A DNA stretch of 64,000 bases from DASVTR01 sp036382855 (GCA_036382855.1 DASVPO010000021.1:1-64000); one strand, 5' to 3'. Shown: positions 32,469 through 41,341, numbered from the stretch's first letter. Made by a program: numbers and translations. Notes: generated by a model not told the origin, from the letters alone.

Positions 32469-34029
32469 AATCATCGGCCGTCACGGGCGCGAGATCATCA
32501 ACGAACCAAGGCGTTGTGAAGGCTTGATGCGCGACTACTTTCCAGCCTCTCGCCGCGAAATCAGTGTGCTCACAGCCGCGCTCGAAGAACGCATTCCGGC
32601 TGAGTTGCTCGCCTCAGGCAAAAGCCTGACGCCGCGCAACACGCTGCTCGCCCGTCTCGCCGCACGCCTTCACAACGACGTGGCGATGGAAGCGAGCGCC
32701 GCACGCTGGGCCGTTCACACGTGGGCGCTCGCGCTCGGCATCATCACAAACGAAGAACTCAGCGCCCTTGAGCAGGCAGACGAACAAGCGGACAAGCAAG
32801 CAGAGCGCACGCAGCACCAGCAAGCCCAAACGTCGCAGCCTCAACCGCTGCGAGCGCCGCAATCTCAAGCCGCCACGCACACGTCGCCGCCCGCAAGTCC
32901 CGTTAGCTCCTCTTCTCCGTCTACCCGGAAATCTTTCGTCGTCTCGCCCGATGGCCGTGGTGATTTTCTGACGCTGACGGATGCTATTCAACATGCTCCG
33001 GCAGGCTCGCGTCTCGTCGTGCGTCCGGGCAATTACAACGAAGGTCTTGTGATTGATAAGCCTCTGGAGGTCGTCGGCGACGGCGCGCTCGAAGAAATCA
33101 TAGTGCGCGCGACGACCTCCAGCTGTCTTGTCGTGCAAACGGACGCGGCGACGGTTCGCAATCTGACCTTGCGCGGGCAGGCACGTTCGGGCGGCGTAAA
33201 CAACGATGGCTTTTTCGCCGTGGACATACAGCACGGACGTTTGCTGCTTGAGGGTTGCGACATTAGCTCCGACTCGCTCGCCTGCGTCGCCATCCACAAT
33301 CCGACCGCAGCGCCCGTGCTTCGCGCTTGCCGCATACATCACGGTGTTGATTCCGGCATCTTTGCTTTCGACGGCGCACAGGGTGTGATTGAAGCGTGCG
33401 ACATCTCCGAGAACGCAAACGTCGGCATCGCTATCACAGGCGGCGCGACCACAAGCATTACAAACTGCCATATACACCACGGTAGTGATGCCGGAATCGT
33501 CGTCTGGAATCGCGCGGCAAACACCATCGAGGGTTGCGACATTTACGCTAACCGCCGCACGAACGTCGGCATCAGCGACGCGGGCCGCGCAAACCTCCGC
33601 CAATGTCGCATTCACGACGGCGAGAACACGGGCGTCTTCACGCACCGTAACGGGCAGGCAACAATTGAAGCATGCAACATCTATCGTCATGCAGCGCCGG
33701 AAATCGCCGCGACGAGCGGCGGCGACGTGCGCCTGCATAGCTGTCAGATTCACGACGGGCAATCGCACGGCGTCTTCATTGATGATGCGGGCCGCGCGCT
33801 CATTGAAGCGTGCGACGTTTTCCGCAATCGCGAGGCGGGCGTGCATGTTGAAGCTAACGGCGTCGCCGTCGCGCGCGCATGTCGCATTAACGAGAACGGG
33901 CACGTCGGCGTCAGTTGCAAAGCGGGCAGCGTGGTCGAGGTCGAAGGCTGCGACTTAACAGGAAACTACGTCGCCGCTTGGGAGACCAACTACGGCGCAT
34001 CCGTCACGCGCCGCAACAATCAGGTATAA
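32437..34029 (+). CDS. Right-handed beta-helix protein with N-terminal helical domain
   Basis: A 530-residue protein that overlaps the phosphatase gene by 32 bases. Residues 1-110 form a helical domain (RRCEGLMRDYFPASRREISV, ARWAVHTWALALGIITNEEL) that I know from proteins encoded near bacterial kinases. A Gln/Ser/Pro-rich linker follows. From about 165 onwards, pectate-lyase-type (NosD/CASH) coils repeat: VIEACDISENANVGIAITGG, SITNCHIHHGSDAGIVVW, IEGCDIYANRRTNVGISD and so on, about ten turns. No signal peptide, so it is cytoplasmic; it may be a scaffold or kinase substrate rather than a sugar lyase. Confidence 0.82.
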   Translation: MNNLLRQKLLEIIGRHGREIINEPRRCEGLMRDYFPASRREISVLTAALEERIPAELLASGKSLTPRNTLLARLAARLHNDVAMEASAARWAVHTWALALGIITNEELSALEQADEQADKQAERTQHQQAQTSQPQPLRAPQSQAATHTSPPASPVSSSSPSTRKSFVVSPDGRGDFLTLTDAIQHAPAGSRLVVRPGNYNEGLVIDKPLEVVGDGALEEIIVRATTSSCLVVQTDAATVRNLTLRGQARSGGVNNDGFFAVDIQHGRLLLEGCDISSDSLACVAIHNPTAAPVLRACRIHHGVDSGIFAFDGAQGVIEACDISENANVGIAITGGATTSITNCHIHHGSDAGIVVWNRAANTIEGCDIYANRRTNVGISDAGRANLRQCRIHDGENTGVFTHRNGQATIEACNIYRHAAPEIAATSGGDVRLHSCQIHDGQSHGVFIDDAGRALIEACDVFRNREAGVHVEANGVAVARACRINENGHVGVSCKAGSVVEVEGCDLTGNYVAAWETNYGASVTRRNNQV

Positions 34030-34041
34030 AGGGGAAGCCGG

Positions 34042-35373
34042 ATGGAAGAAGGACAGCAAATTTTACGCGAGGGCCAAACCGTTCGCACCGAGCCATCGGG
34101 CATGACCTGCACTGCGGAGAAACTTCTGGGCGCGGGCGGGCAGGGCGAAGTCTATAAAGCAAGTTTAGGCGGCGAGGCTGTCGCGCTCAAGTGGTTCTTC
34201 CCACAGATGGCGACGCCCGAACAGCGCGCGGCGATTGAACTCCTTGTGAGGAAAGGTGCTCCTAGCGAGCATTTCTTATGGCCCATCGAACTCGCCTTTG
34301 ACGCGAAGGTCGAAGGCTTCGGCTATGTAATGGGTTTGCGCCCGCCGCGTTTTAAGAACATCGTTGACCTTATGAAGCGACGCATAGAGCCGACGTTTCG
34401 TTCGCTCGCAACCGCCGGATTTCACCTCGCGCACAACTACCTGCTGCTTCACACACAAGGGTTCTGCTATCGCGACATCTCATTCGGCAACGCCTTCTTC
34501 GACCCTGATACGGGCGACGTTTTAATCTGCGATTGCGACAACGTAGCGCCGGACGGCAGAGGCACGCTCGGCGTCCTCGGCACGCCGCGTTTCATGGCTC
34601 CCGAAGTTGTAATCGGCACGGCTGTTCCGAGCACGCAGACGGATCTGTTCTCGCTTGCCGTTCTCATCTTCTACATGCTGACCGTCTCGCACCCGCTCGA
34701 AGGCAAAAAGGAGACTGAGATCAAGTGCCTGGACCTTCCGGCGATGAACAAACTTTACGGAAGTGAGCCCATCTTCATCTATGACCCCGCGGACGACTCG
34801 AACCGGCCCGTGCCCGGCATACACGATAACGCACTCGCCTTCTGGCGCATCTACCCGCAATTCCTGCGCGACACTTTCACGCGCGCCTTCACAACGGGCT
34901 TGCGCGACCCGCTTCAGGGCCGCGTCCGCGAAAGCGAATGGCGTGCGCAGATGATTCGATTGCGCGATTCCATCATCTATTGCTCGCATTGCGGGCTGGA
35001 GAATTTCTACGATGCAGATCGCTTGCGCGCGACGAAGGGCAACCCAGGCTTATGCTGGTCTTGTGCCGTGCAACTCGTCCTGCCGCCGCGCATACGCATC
35101 GGCAGTCAGGTCGTGATGCTCAACCACGACACACAACTCTTTCCGCATCACACGGACGATGACCGTCTCTACGATTTCTCCCGGCCAGCCGCCGCCGTCA
35201 CGCGTCACCCGACGAACGCTGGCATCTGGGGACTCAAAAATCTGACGGACAACAAGTGGGTTGTCACGACCGCAGACGGCGCTGTGCGCGATGTCGAACC
35301 GCAGCGCAGCGTGACGCTCGCGGTCAAAACCCGCATCCAGTTCGGCAAGGCGGAAGGCGAAATCCGCGTTTGA
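34042..35373 (+). CDS. Protein kinase with zinc ribbon and FHA-like tail
   Basis: A 443-residue protein. Kinase domain: glycine loop GAGGQGEVYKA at 30-40, Lys50 in ALKW, catalytic loop YRDISFGN (Asp145, Asn150) in place of HRDxxxxN, DCD in place of DFG (Asp164), and GTPRFMAPE. These replacements make it atypical, but the catalytic residues are kept. A zinc ribbon (CSHCG ... CWSC) lies at about 315-343. The last 90 residues have FHA-like character (GIWGLKNLTDNKWVVTTADG), for binding phosphothreonine. Kinases with C-terminal zinc ribbon are typical of the TerY-P triad. Confidence 0.88.
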   Translation: MEEGQQILREGQTVRTEPSGMTCTAEKLLGAGGQGEVYKASLGGEAVALKWFFPQMATPEQRAAIELLVRKGAPSEHFLWPIELAFDAKVEGFGYVMGLRPPRFKNIVDLMKRRIEPTFRSLATAGFHLAHNYLLLHTQGFCYRDISFGNAFFDPDTGDVLICDCDNVAPDGRGTLGVLGTPRFMAPEVVIGTAVPSTQTDLFSLAVLIFYMLTVSHPLEGKKETEIKCLDLPAMNKLYGSEPIFIYDPADDSNRPVPGIHDNALAFWRIYPQFLRDTFTRAFTTGLRDPLQGRVRESEWRAQMIRLRDSIIYCSHCGLENFYDADRLRATKGNPGLCWSCAVQLVLPPRIRIGSQVVMLNHDTQLFPHHTDDDRLYDFSRPAAAVTRHPTNAGIWGLKNLTDNKWVVTTADGAVRDVEPQRSVTLAVKTRIQFGKAEGEIRV

Positions 35374-35417
35374 TTTTCCCGGCCATCTAAAGCAGCGAGA
35401 GGGCGTTAAAAAAAGTG

Positions 35418-35499
35418 CTACGGCAGTTCTATTGATTGCTGGTGATTGAAGATGCTCAGCGGGTCGCATTTCGCCTTTGCCTGTTGCAGCCTCGGATAG
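35418..35499 (-). pseudogene. C-terminal remnant of a berberine-bridge-type FAD oxidoreductase
   Basis: On the minus strand, 26 codons ending in TAG read YPRLQQAKAKCDPLSIFN and then HQQSIELP, the characteristic C-terminus of FAD-linked BBE-like oxidoreductases (YPRLxxxKxxYDPxNxF). Nothing of the rest of that protein precedes it: the GNAT gene begins three bases away on the other strand. This marks a deletion or insertion junction. Confidence 0.75.
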
Positions 35500-35501
35500 T
35501 T

Positions 35502-36017
35502 ATGACTATGAAAGTTCTGGAAACGGAGCGTCTGATTCTTCGTCGGGTGACAGTTGAAGATAGCGAGTTTATTCTTGAACTCCTGAACGACCCTTCGTGG
35601 CTGCGCTTTATCGGCGACAGGGGTGTGAGGACTCTCGATGAGGCTCGCGACTATATTTCGCAGACCTTGATTGCGATGTATGAGCGGTTAGGCTTCGGGC
35701 TGTATTTGACCGAGCTGAAAGATGAGAGCACACCCATCGGAATCTGCGGGCTGATTAAAAGAGATGCTCTGGAAGATGTGGACATTGGATTCGCCTTCCT
35801 GCCGGAATTCCGTGGGAAAGGCTATGCCTATGAGGCTGCACTGGCTGTGATGCAGTACGGGAAAAGAACTTTTGGTTTAAAACGTCTGGTAGCTATCACC
35901 TCTCCTGACAATTATGTCTCAGCGAGGCTGCTGGAAAAGTTAGGATTTAATTTTGAACGGACGATTAAACTGTCTGCTGACAGCGCAGATGTTAGTTTGT
36001 TTGGCTCGAAGCTCTGA
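35502..36017 (+). CDS. GNAT N-acetyltransferase (RimJ/RimL-like)
   Basis: About 171 residues from the ATG at 35502 (35508 also possible). The GNAT fold is clear: LETERLILRRVTVEDSEFIL at the N-terminus, the acetyl-CoA loop LPEFRGKGYAYEAA, and the C-terminal SARLLEKLGFNFERT. It most resembles the RimJ/RimL branch that acetylates protein N-termini or small amines. The substrate is unknown. The gene starts at the junction with the FAD oxidoreductase remnant. Confidence 0.85.
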   Translation: MTMKVLETERLILRRVTVEDSEFILELLNDPSWLRFIGDRGVRTLDEARDYISQTLIAMYERLGFGLYLTELKDESTPIGICGLIKRDALEDVDIGFAFLPEFRGKGYAYEAALAVMQYGKRTFGLKRLVAITSPDNYVSARLLEKLGFNFERTIKLSADSADVSLFGSKL

Positions 36018-36078
36018 CAAGTCCGCTTATGGGCAGTCAGTGGAATATAGAACCCTGGAAGTGTTCCAGCGGCGGAAA

Positions 36079-36708
36079 TCACTTGGGACAATTTCTCCAC
36101 TCGTCCAGGCGTTGTAAAAAATGGAGCGTTTCCGGCGCTGCATTTTCTTTCAGGTAATCCTCGAAGAGTTGTTTGCGTGGGCACAGCCTCTTGGCCGCAT
36201 ACCAACTGACAGGAAACCGCACGTCTTCAATCCTGACAAGGTCAGACCTCACGGCCGATTCAAGCTGACTCACTAAAAAGAAGGCCCGGTCAAGCCGGTC
36301 AATGATATACCTGTCCTTATCCGTGCTCTCGCTTTTTTCCAGCGCGGCATAGACGGCAGCGGCGTTGACCTTTTCTTTCTGCCCGTTTATTTCGTATTCA
36401 CGCCCCTCGTCTTCCCAGTCCAGCATCTCCATGCCCTTCCAACCCTCGTCGGCGAGCATCCTGGTTATCATTTCTCGCGCCACCTCCGCCTGTTTCCAGC
36501 GTAAGTCTCTGGCGCTTTGAACGTTGGTTTGGCTTAACTGGTAAATGCCTGTAAAGACGGCTATCAATCCGCCAATGATGCCTACTAACTTTGCGAAAGA
36601 CTCTAAACGATCCGGCTTCTCTTTTTTCTCCTGCTCCTCTTTTTCCGGCGCTTCCTTTTTCTCTTCGGCTTCCTTCTGCTCTTCCGCTTTCTCCTGCTCC
36701 TCACTCAT
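36079..36708 (-). CDS. Single-pass membrane protein with charged coiled N-terminus
   Basis: A 209-residue protein of no recognised family. Residues 1-35 are almost only Lys, Glu and Gln (a highly charged coiled or disordered segment). One transmembrane helix follows at about 40-58 (LVGIIGGLIAVFTGIYQL), and the C-terminal 150 residues form an alpha-helical domain (YIIDRLDRAFFLVSQLESAV) that includes SWYAAKRLCPRKQLF. It lies within the cassette region. Confidence 0.55.
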   Translation of the reverse strand: MSEEQEKAEEQKEAEEKKEAPEKEEQEKKEKPDRLESFAKLVGIIGGLIAVFTGIYQLSQTNVQSARDLRWKQAEVAREMITRMLADEGWKGMEMLDWEDEGREYEINGQKEKVNAAAVYAALEKSESTDKDRYIIDRLDRAFFLVSQLESAVRSDLVRIEDVRFPVSWYAAKRLCPRKQLFEDYLKENAAPETLHFLQRLDEWRNCPK

Positions 36709-36783
36709 AAAAGCCTCCTCTGGCTTTGTCTGCTTTTAAGGTCATAACTGGAACGGTTCTCCTAAACAGTTTCCTCAAGACGT

Positions 36784-36877
36784 TACTAACCCGCCGCCCG
36801 CAACGAGCAGTTGCTATACTAATCAACACGCATGATAGTTAAGCTGAAGACGGGCGGGCTGCACGGCATTGTCAGGC
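36784..36877 (-). repeat. attC-like site
   Basis: Minus strand: 5' core GCCTGAC, arms CAGCCCGCCCGTC and GCGGGCGGCGGGTTAGTA, 3' core GTTAGTA. The stop codon of the DinB gene (TGA) lies inside the 5' core, a common feature of cassettes. Confidence 0.55.
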
Positions 36878-37402
36878 TTTGCCCGGAAGACTGCCGGACG
36901 GCCAGCCTGCTGCCGGTCTGCCGAGCCACACCCACGCGATGTAGTCCACCAATGGCGGTTCCCCGCCAACCTCGCGCAAGCGTGCGTTGATTTGTCCACG
37001 GTGATACTGGCTGTGCAGCGCCACCTGAAGCGCAGTCTCGCCGATGGTCGTTATCTCCGGCGCGCGACCGAGCCGCTGCTCCACCATTGCTGCCCACGGC
37101 ACAGGCAGCGGTTCCGACACCTTCTCATCACTCAGGGCTTCAAGATGATTGAATGCCTCTGCGTAGTAGGTGCGACCCCAGAGCATGAGCGAGCGCGCAT
37201 CATCGAAGGTTGGGTACGGCGCTTCGCGCGGCTCACCGAGCCACGCGCGCAGGAATGCACGTTGAACGACGTGCAGATGATAGAACTGCTCTCGAAGCTT
37301 CACGTTCGTTTGCCCGCTTTCGGACGCGAGCACCGCTGTCCAGACCGTGGCGTCCGCCCATTCCATGTGCCGGTAGAGATCCGTAAGTGCACTTATATCC
37401 AT
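36872..37402 (-). CDS. DinB-family four-helix protein
   Basis: A 176-residue protein from the ATG at 37402. It has the DinB/YfiT-like metal-binding His residues (FYHLHVVQ and HSQYHRGQINARL) and the conserved WADATVW start helix. DinB-fold proteins include thiol transferases and metal-dependent enzymes; the substrate is not predictable. The gene ends in the attC-like site at 36784-36877, so it is a cassette gene. Confidence 0.85.
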   Translation of the reverse strand: MDISALTDLYRHMEWADATVWTAVLASESGQTNVKLREQFYHLHVVQRAFLRAWLGEPREAPYPTFDDARSLMLWGRTYYAEAFNHLEALSDEKVSEPLPVPWAAMVEQRLGRAPEITTIGETALQVALHSQYHRGQINARLREVGGEPPLVDYIAWVWLGRPAAGWPSGSLPGKA

Positions 37403-37568
37403 CAAGAGAAGTCTTCTCCTGTCAGTGTTCCTGTATAGCTGCTCGACTTCAACACGACCGTCAGCGCCCGGCGTTTACCAGACGCCCTGATTCGCCGCTG
37501 AAGATACGAGAGGGTCAGGCGGGTGTCAATGGTTTTAACTTGTCTCTTATGAGCTTTTTGAAAACATC

Positions 37569-39008
37569 TCAGCGTATGCCCACAAGCCCTTGCACAGATT
37601 GAATCAACTTCTCCGAATCGTAGCCAACACCGTCTTTGAAGACGATCTCCACCTTCTCTATATCGCTGATATTCGCCGCCGGATTTCCTTTGACGACCAT
37701 CAAGTCTGCCTGCTTACCGACAGCGACTGAGCCGATGCGTGAGTCTTCGCCGAGAAACTTTGCACCATTGAAGCTGGCAATCCTGATTGCTTCAAGGGGC
37801 GTGAAGCCCGCTTCAACCAGCAACTCGACTTCGCGCAAATCACCGAAGCCGGCGACGATGCCACCGTTGCCAGTCGGATCGAGTCCGGCAATGAGCAGTC
37901 CTCCCGCCTGGACAAACGCCCTCTCAAAATCCATAGCCTTGCGTAACAGCGCGACGAACTCCGCTCCCGGCGGTACACGAGCACGCGATTGCAGATAACG
38001 CACACGCGTATCAGGCGACATCACGTTCAGCACACGCGGATTCAAAAGCGCGCTTGCAGCGCCAATACCGCTTTGCGTTAAGGGCGCACCGGCAGCTTCA
38101 AACACCGGGAGTGTTGATGTAATCGCCACATTTTTCGCGACCAGTGTGCGGATTGTTTCCTGTGCGGCTGGGCTGTTGAGATCAAGTTGCCGCAAGCTCG
38201 CGCCGACAGCACCGCCCGGCGGACACTGGTCTGCTTTCTTGTCGGGGACGAATTCTGAATCGGCGAACAGCCCGTGCTCAAGATTGTCAATGCCAATCTC
38301 CGCAGCCTCACGATAACCGACCGAGCAGAGATGACCCGTTACTTTCAACCCACGCTTGTGCGCCTCTTCTACGACCGCGCGCAACTGGTCGCGCGTGATG
38401 TTCATATATGCCTTGAATGAAGTCGCGCCCGTGTCTGCCCAGTAGTTCACCATGCGCCGCGCGTCGTCCGGCCCTGTGAGTTGATGCATGACGGGCGTAA
38501 ACGCGCCGGGGCCTTCAAGGTAGGGCGCAGTGACATGCATCTTTGGGCCAATCATCCGACCAGAGTCTATCAGTCGCTTAATCTCCAGATCGGTGTACGG
38601 TGCGACGCTGCCTGTAGTGCGAATGGTTGTGACGCCGAGCGCCAGATAAAGACGCGGAAAGGTGCTGCCCATGTTCGAGTACATCGGCGGCGACCCGCCC
38701 ATGGGAAAGAAGAGATGGTTGTGCATCCCGACGAGGCCGGGCAGAACGGTGTAGCCCTTGAGGTCAAGCACTTGCCCACCAGCAGGGGCTTTCGCTGTGG
38801 CGCTCGCTTCGATTGATTGTATCTTGCCTCCACTAATGACAATCGTCTGCTCTTCGCGCGGCGCAGCACCCGTTCCATCAATCACACGCACGTGAGTCAG
38901 CACAATCACCGGCGCTTCAACACGAATGAACTGCTGCCGGTCAGGCGTTTGCGCGAAGGAATTAATGGTGAAGCAGAAGAGCAGAAGAATGGGCAGTTTG
39001 ATTTTCAT
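37569..39008 (-). CDS. Exported amidohydrolase (imidazolonepropionase-like)
   Basis: A 479-residue protein with a signal peptide (LPILLLFCFTINSFAQ). The amidohydrolase fold is shown by LPGLVGMHNHLFFPMG (the usual HxH here reads HNH), GHLCSVGYREAAEIGIDNLEHG for the second metal ligands, and the C-terminal GSVAVGKQADLMVVKGNP. It would hydrolyse an amide or cyclic substrate in the periplasm. No attC site directly follows it, so it may be a resident gene rather than a cassette. Confidence 0.88.
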   Translation of the reverse strand: MKIKLPILLLFCFTINSFAQTPDRQQFIRVEAPVIVLTHVRVIDGTGAAPREEQTIVISGGKIQSIEASATAKAPAGGQVLDLKGYTVLPGLVGMHNHLFFPMGGSPPMYSNMGSTFPRLYLALGVTTIRTTGSVAPYTDLEIKRLIDSGRMIGPKMHVTAPYLEGPGAFTPVMHQLTGPDDARRMVNYWADTGATSFKAYMNITRDQLRAVVEEAHKRGLKVTGHLCSVGYREAAEIGIDNLEHGLFADSEFVPDKKADQCPPGGAVGASLRQLDLNSPAAQETIRTLVAKNVAITSTLPVFEAAGAPLTQSGIGAASALLNPRVLNVMSPDTRVRYLQSRARVPPGAEFVALLRKAMDFERAFVQAGGLLIAGLDPTGNGGIVAGFGDLREVELLVEAGFTPLEAIRIASFNGAKFLGEDSRIGSVAVGKQADLMVVKGNPAANISDIEKVEIVFKDGVGYDSEKLIQSVQGLVGIR

Positions 39009-39214
39009 AACATTGCTGTCCTTTGCGGAGTAGTCCGACGGCCTCCTATGATTATCTTCGCGTTCGTCTGCGCTGAAGACTGGCGCAAGGCTAACGAGTA
39101 GCCTTTCAAGTGAATAAGAACAACGATAACACGGGGCGCACGATATTTCCGTTGAAAGGTGAATGTCAATAGCCGGGGTCAGGATGGTGATTCAAAATCA
39201 ATTCAGAAAAGTGA

Positions 39215-39244
39215 AAACGGCGAGGAGTGAGAGTCTCGCCGTTT
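39215..39244 (-). terminator. Bidirectional terminator-like hairpin
   Basis: AAACGGCGAG (39215-39224) pairs perfectly with CTCGCCGTTT (39235-39244). On the minus strand it is followed by TTCACTTTT. It stands after the cystatin-like cassette and before the amidohydrolase gene. Confidence 0.6.
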
Positions 39245-39277
39245 GGAAATTTACCTGTTGGCGCTTTTGCTGCGAAG

Positions 39278-39356
39278 TGCGCAGGGCTGAGCGGCCCGAC
39301 GCAACATGCAATGAAAGGCAGGTTGACGGGGCGTCGGGCTGAATGAGTTGTTATGC
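39278..39356 (-). repeat. attC-like site
   Basis: Minus strand: 5' core GCATAAC, AACTCATTCAGCCCGACGC, then GCGTCGGGCCGCTCAGCC; the 3' core is degenerate. It lies 42 bases beyond the stop of the cystatin-like gene. Confidence 0.55.
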
Positions 39357-39397
39357 GATTGAACGAATCATCAAAACTTGCCCGCGCGAGTTAGCTC

Positions 39398-39793
39398 TTA
39401 CTCGTCTTCGATACAATCTTCTTCCACCCAGCTTTTAAGTGAGTACTGGTTCTTGAGGCTTCTGAAGACTACCACTTTGACACTCTCGGTAACATCAACG
39501 TTATTGACCTCATCCTCTGTCTCTACTTTCAGGCAAAGCCTGTAATTGGCTCCCGCTACTGTCTGTCTCTCAGCGCCCTCAACGGAAATGAGATTGATAG
39601 TGCTGTTTACTTTTCGCCCCTGCGCGCCAACAGCAAACCTGGCTGCCGATATAACTTCAGGCGCATCTATAGCTATCTCTTTATAGCCTCCCACAATGGG
39701 AGCGCGTTCTTGTTGTGCCATCGTGACAACCACGGAACCGAAAGCAGCGCTAAGCGCAATGAGAACCAACCAATGCCGCAAACTCTTTTTCAT
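39398..39793 (-). CDS. Exported cystatin-like protein
   Basis: A 131-residue protein with a signal peptide (WLVLIALSAAFGSVVVTMAQ). The mature part follows the cystatin pattern: an N-terminal Gly-containing PIVGGYKEI, an alpha helix (EVISAARFAVGAQG), and QTVAGANYRLCLKVE, which contains the QxVxG loop that cystatins insert into papain-like cysteine proteases. Acid residues end the protein. It would be a secreted or periplasmic cysteine-protease inhibitor. It forms a cassette with the attC-like site at 39278-39356. Confidence 0.72.
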   Translation of the reverse strand: MKKSLRHWLVLIALSAAFGSVVVTMAQQERAPIVGGYKEIAIDAPEVISAARFAVGAQGRKVNSTINLISVEGAERQTVAGANYRLCLKVETEDEVNNVDVTESVKVVVFRSLKNQYSLKSWVEEDCIEDE

Positions 39794-39863
39794 TCATACC
39801 TCATATCACTACAGAATCTTGAAAACCCACATTCACAATAACACGTGCACACTACATTACACA

Positions 39864-39942
39864 GCACAACGCTCTGATTAACCCTCTGCACACAATCTAC
39901 ATCAGAGGCTACGTGTGTGCAGCCGGGTGCATGACGTTGTGA
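39864..39942 (-). repeat. attC-like site
   Basis: Minus strand: 5' core TCACAAC, arms GCTGCACACA and TGTGTGCAGAGGGTTAATC, 3' core GTTGTGC. It follows the PEP-CTERM gene by 39 bases. Confidence 0.55.
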
Positions 39943-39980
39943 GACAACGCTGTTTGCTTAAAGATGAGAGAAACAGCCCT

Positions 39981-40562
39981 TTACCTGCTGCGTCGTCTGC
40001 GAGTTCGAGCGACAAGGCCCGCCAGGCCAGCGCCGAGCAGCATCACTGTCGCAGGCTCCGGCACGGGCTGCATTACGTTGAAGGTATAGGTGTAGGAATT
40101 GACCACCTGCCCGGCGTTCGGCCCGCTAGGGATAACGAAGTCGGCCGAACTACCTAAAATATCTACCGTCAGGCTGAACGACGTGCCCTGATATGACAAC
40201 GGCACGACAAACTCTGCGAAGCGGACGACATCGTTGATCGGGTCGCCGGGGAAGTTAGGGTTCGGGAGAGGGAGGTCTTGGACGAGGAGGATTGGGCCAG
40301 CCTCGCCAACTCCCGTCAGGGTCACGCGTAGCGTGTCTGTAGCGCCCGGCGGAAGGCTGCCCCTCGTCAGGATTGAGAAGATGAAGTTCGGATTATTGGT
40401 CGTGAAGGTGATGCCGGGGTTGGAAAACAGGTCCACGGACGGGCCGGGGTTGCCGCCGCGGACATTGGCAAACGTGATAGGGTCTGCGGCCGCGTCTTGG
40501 GCTATGAAGAGAACCAACGCTAGAACTGCCATCGCTAACTTGCCGTGCCTTAGATGTGCCAT
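39981..40562 (-). CDS. PEP-CTERM sorting-domain protein
   Basis: About 193 residues from the ATG at 40562, with GGAGG upstream. It has a signal peptide (LAMAVLALVLFIAQDAAA) and ends with the PEP-CTERM anchor: VPEPATVMLLGAGLAGLVAR followed by an Arg-rich tail, which is recognised by exosortase in EPS-producing bacteria. The central part is beta-rich (LRVTLTGVGEAGPILLVQDL). It is probably an exopolysaccharide-associated surface protein. No exosortase gene lies in this window. Confidence 0.88.
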   Translation of the reverse strand: MAHLRHGKLAMAVLALVLFIAQDAAADPITFANVRGGNPGPSVDLFSNPGITFTTNNPNFIFSILTRGSLPPGATDTLRVTLTGVGEAGPILLVQDLPLPNPNFPGDPINDVVRFAEFVVPLSYQGTSFSLTVDILGSSADFVIPSGPNAGQVVNSYTYTFNVMQPVPEPATVMLLGAGLAGLVARTRRRRSR

Positions 40563-40667
40563 CCTTAGAAACCTCCGTCCTTGTATCGTGCGGGCCAAAT
40601 GCGAACTATAAGCCAGAATAGGTGGGGCGTATTACAGCATTAGTGCCGGCAAAATTCAATGGAAATT

Positions 40668-40756
40668 GCCTAACGCCCGAATTAACCGGCCGCACATTCA
40701 ACGCATCAAGCGTCGGAGTCTCGCCGCCGAGGGCCACGCTCTTCCGGGCGTTACGC
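40668..40756 (-). repeat. attC-like site
   Basis: Minus strand: 5' core GCGTAAC, then GCCCGGAAGAGCG, and the classic 3' side CGGCCGGTTAATTCGGGC followed by core GTTAGGC. Both cores are good. Confidence 0.65.
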
Positions 40757-40864
40757 GTTTCGCCTTTCAATGGCGCTGTAGATTCAGGAACATTCGTGAG
40801 GTGGTCGTCGTAAGTTTCTACGTCCGGCTGCGCATGTTTATTACCTGCAAATAAGGAGTCTTGA

Positions 40865-41341
40865 ATGAAGCACATTCTTATCGCTCTCATTGTTGTCTCA
40901 ATGAGTTCGATTGCGACGGGTCAAACAATTAACAAGCAGAAATCACGTAACGCGAAAACCGAGCAGGAGTTAATCAAGCTGGAAGAGGAATGGCATAACG
41001 CTTATGTGCGGCACGACCCTGCACCACTTGAGCGTATCCTTGCTGACGAGTACATAACCATTAGCGGCAATGGCGGAAGCAGCAACAAGGCGCAGGCTAT
41101 CGCCGGACTCAAGGCCGACACAGCGACTTACGAATATTCGACTCCTTACGATATGGACATGCGCTTTTACGGCGACACGGTAGTCGTCATCGGTCGAACA
41201 AAAGAGAAGGGGCGAACTCAGAACGGGACAGAATTTGTTGTCGAGTACAGATGGACGGATGTATTCGTGAAACGAAAAGGAAGCTGGCAATGCGTTGCCG
41301 CGCAGGTTGCCCGCGTTCCCCCGCCCAAGCCTAAATCATAA
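40865..41341 (+). CDS. Exported NTF2-like (DUF4440/SnoaL) protein
   Basis: A 158-residue protein with a signal peptide (LIALIVVSMSSIATGQ); AAGGAG stands six bases before ATG. The NTF2-like fold is recognised from ELIKLEEEWHNAYVRHDPAP, LERILADEYITISGNG, the strand MRFYGDTVVVIGRTKEKG and YRWTDVFVKRKGSWQCVAAQ. The function of this family is mostly unknown (isomerase-like or ligand-binding). A homologous gene lies at 49623-50075. It points opposite to most cassette genes here. Confidence 0.85.
   Translation: MKHILIALIVVSMSSIATGQTINKQKSRNAKTEQELIKLEEEWHNAYVRHDPAPLERILADEYITISGNGGSSNKAQAIAGLKADTATYEYSTPYDMDMRFYGDTVVVIGRTKEKGRTQNGTEFVVEYRWTDVFVKRKGSWQCVAAQVARVPPPKPKS

Noticed and set aside
32614..33903. 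Minus-strand frame of 429 codons opposite the beta-helix gene
   Set aside because: Shadow of a repetitive + strand gene; its repeats are the reverse complement of the beta-helix coils.
40606..40890. 94-codon minus-strand frame overlapping the attC-like site at 40668-40756
   Set aside because: It reads through the recombination site and into the start of the NTF2-like gene on the other strand; no ribosome site or family pattern.
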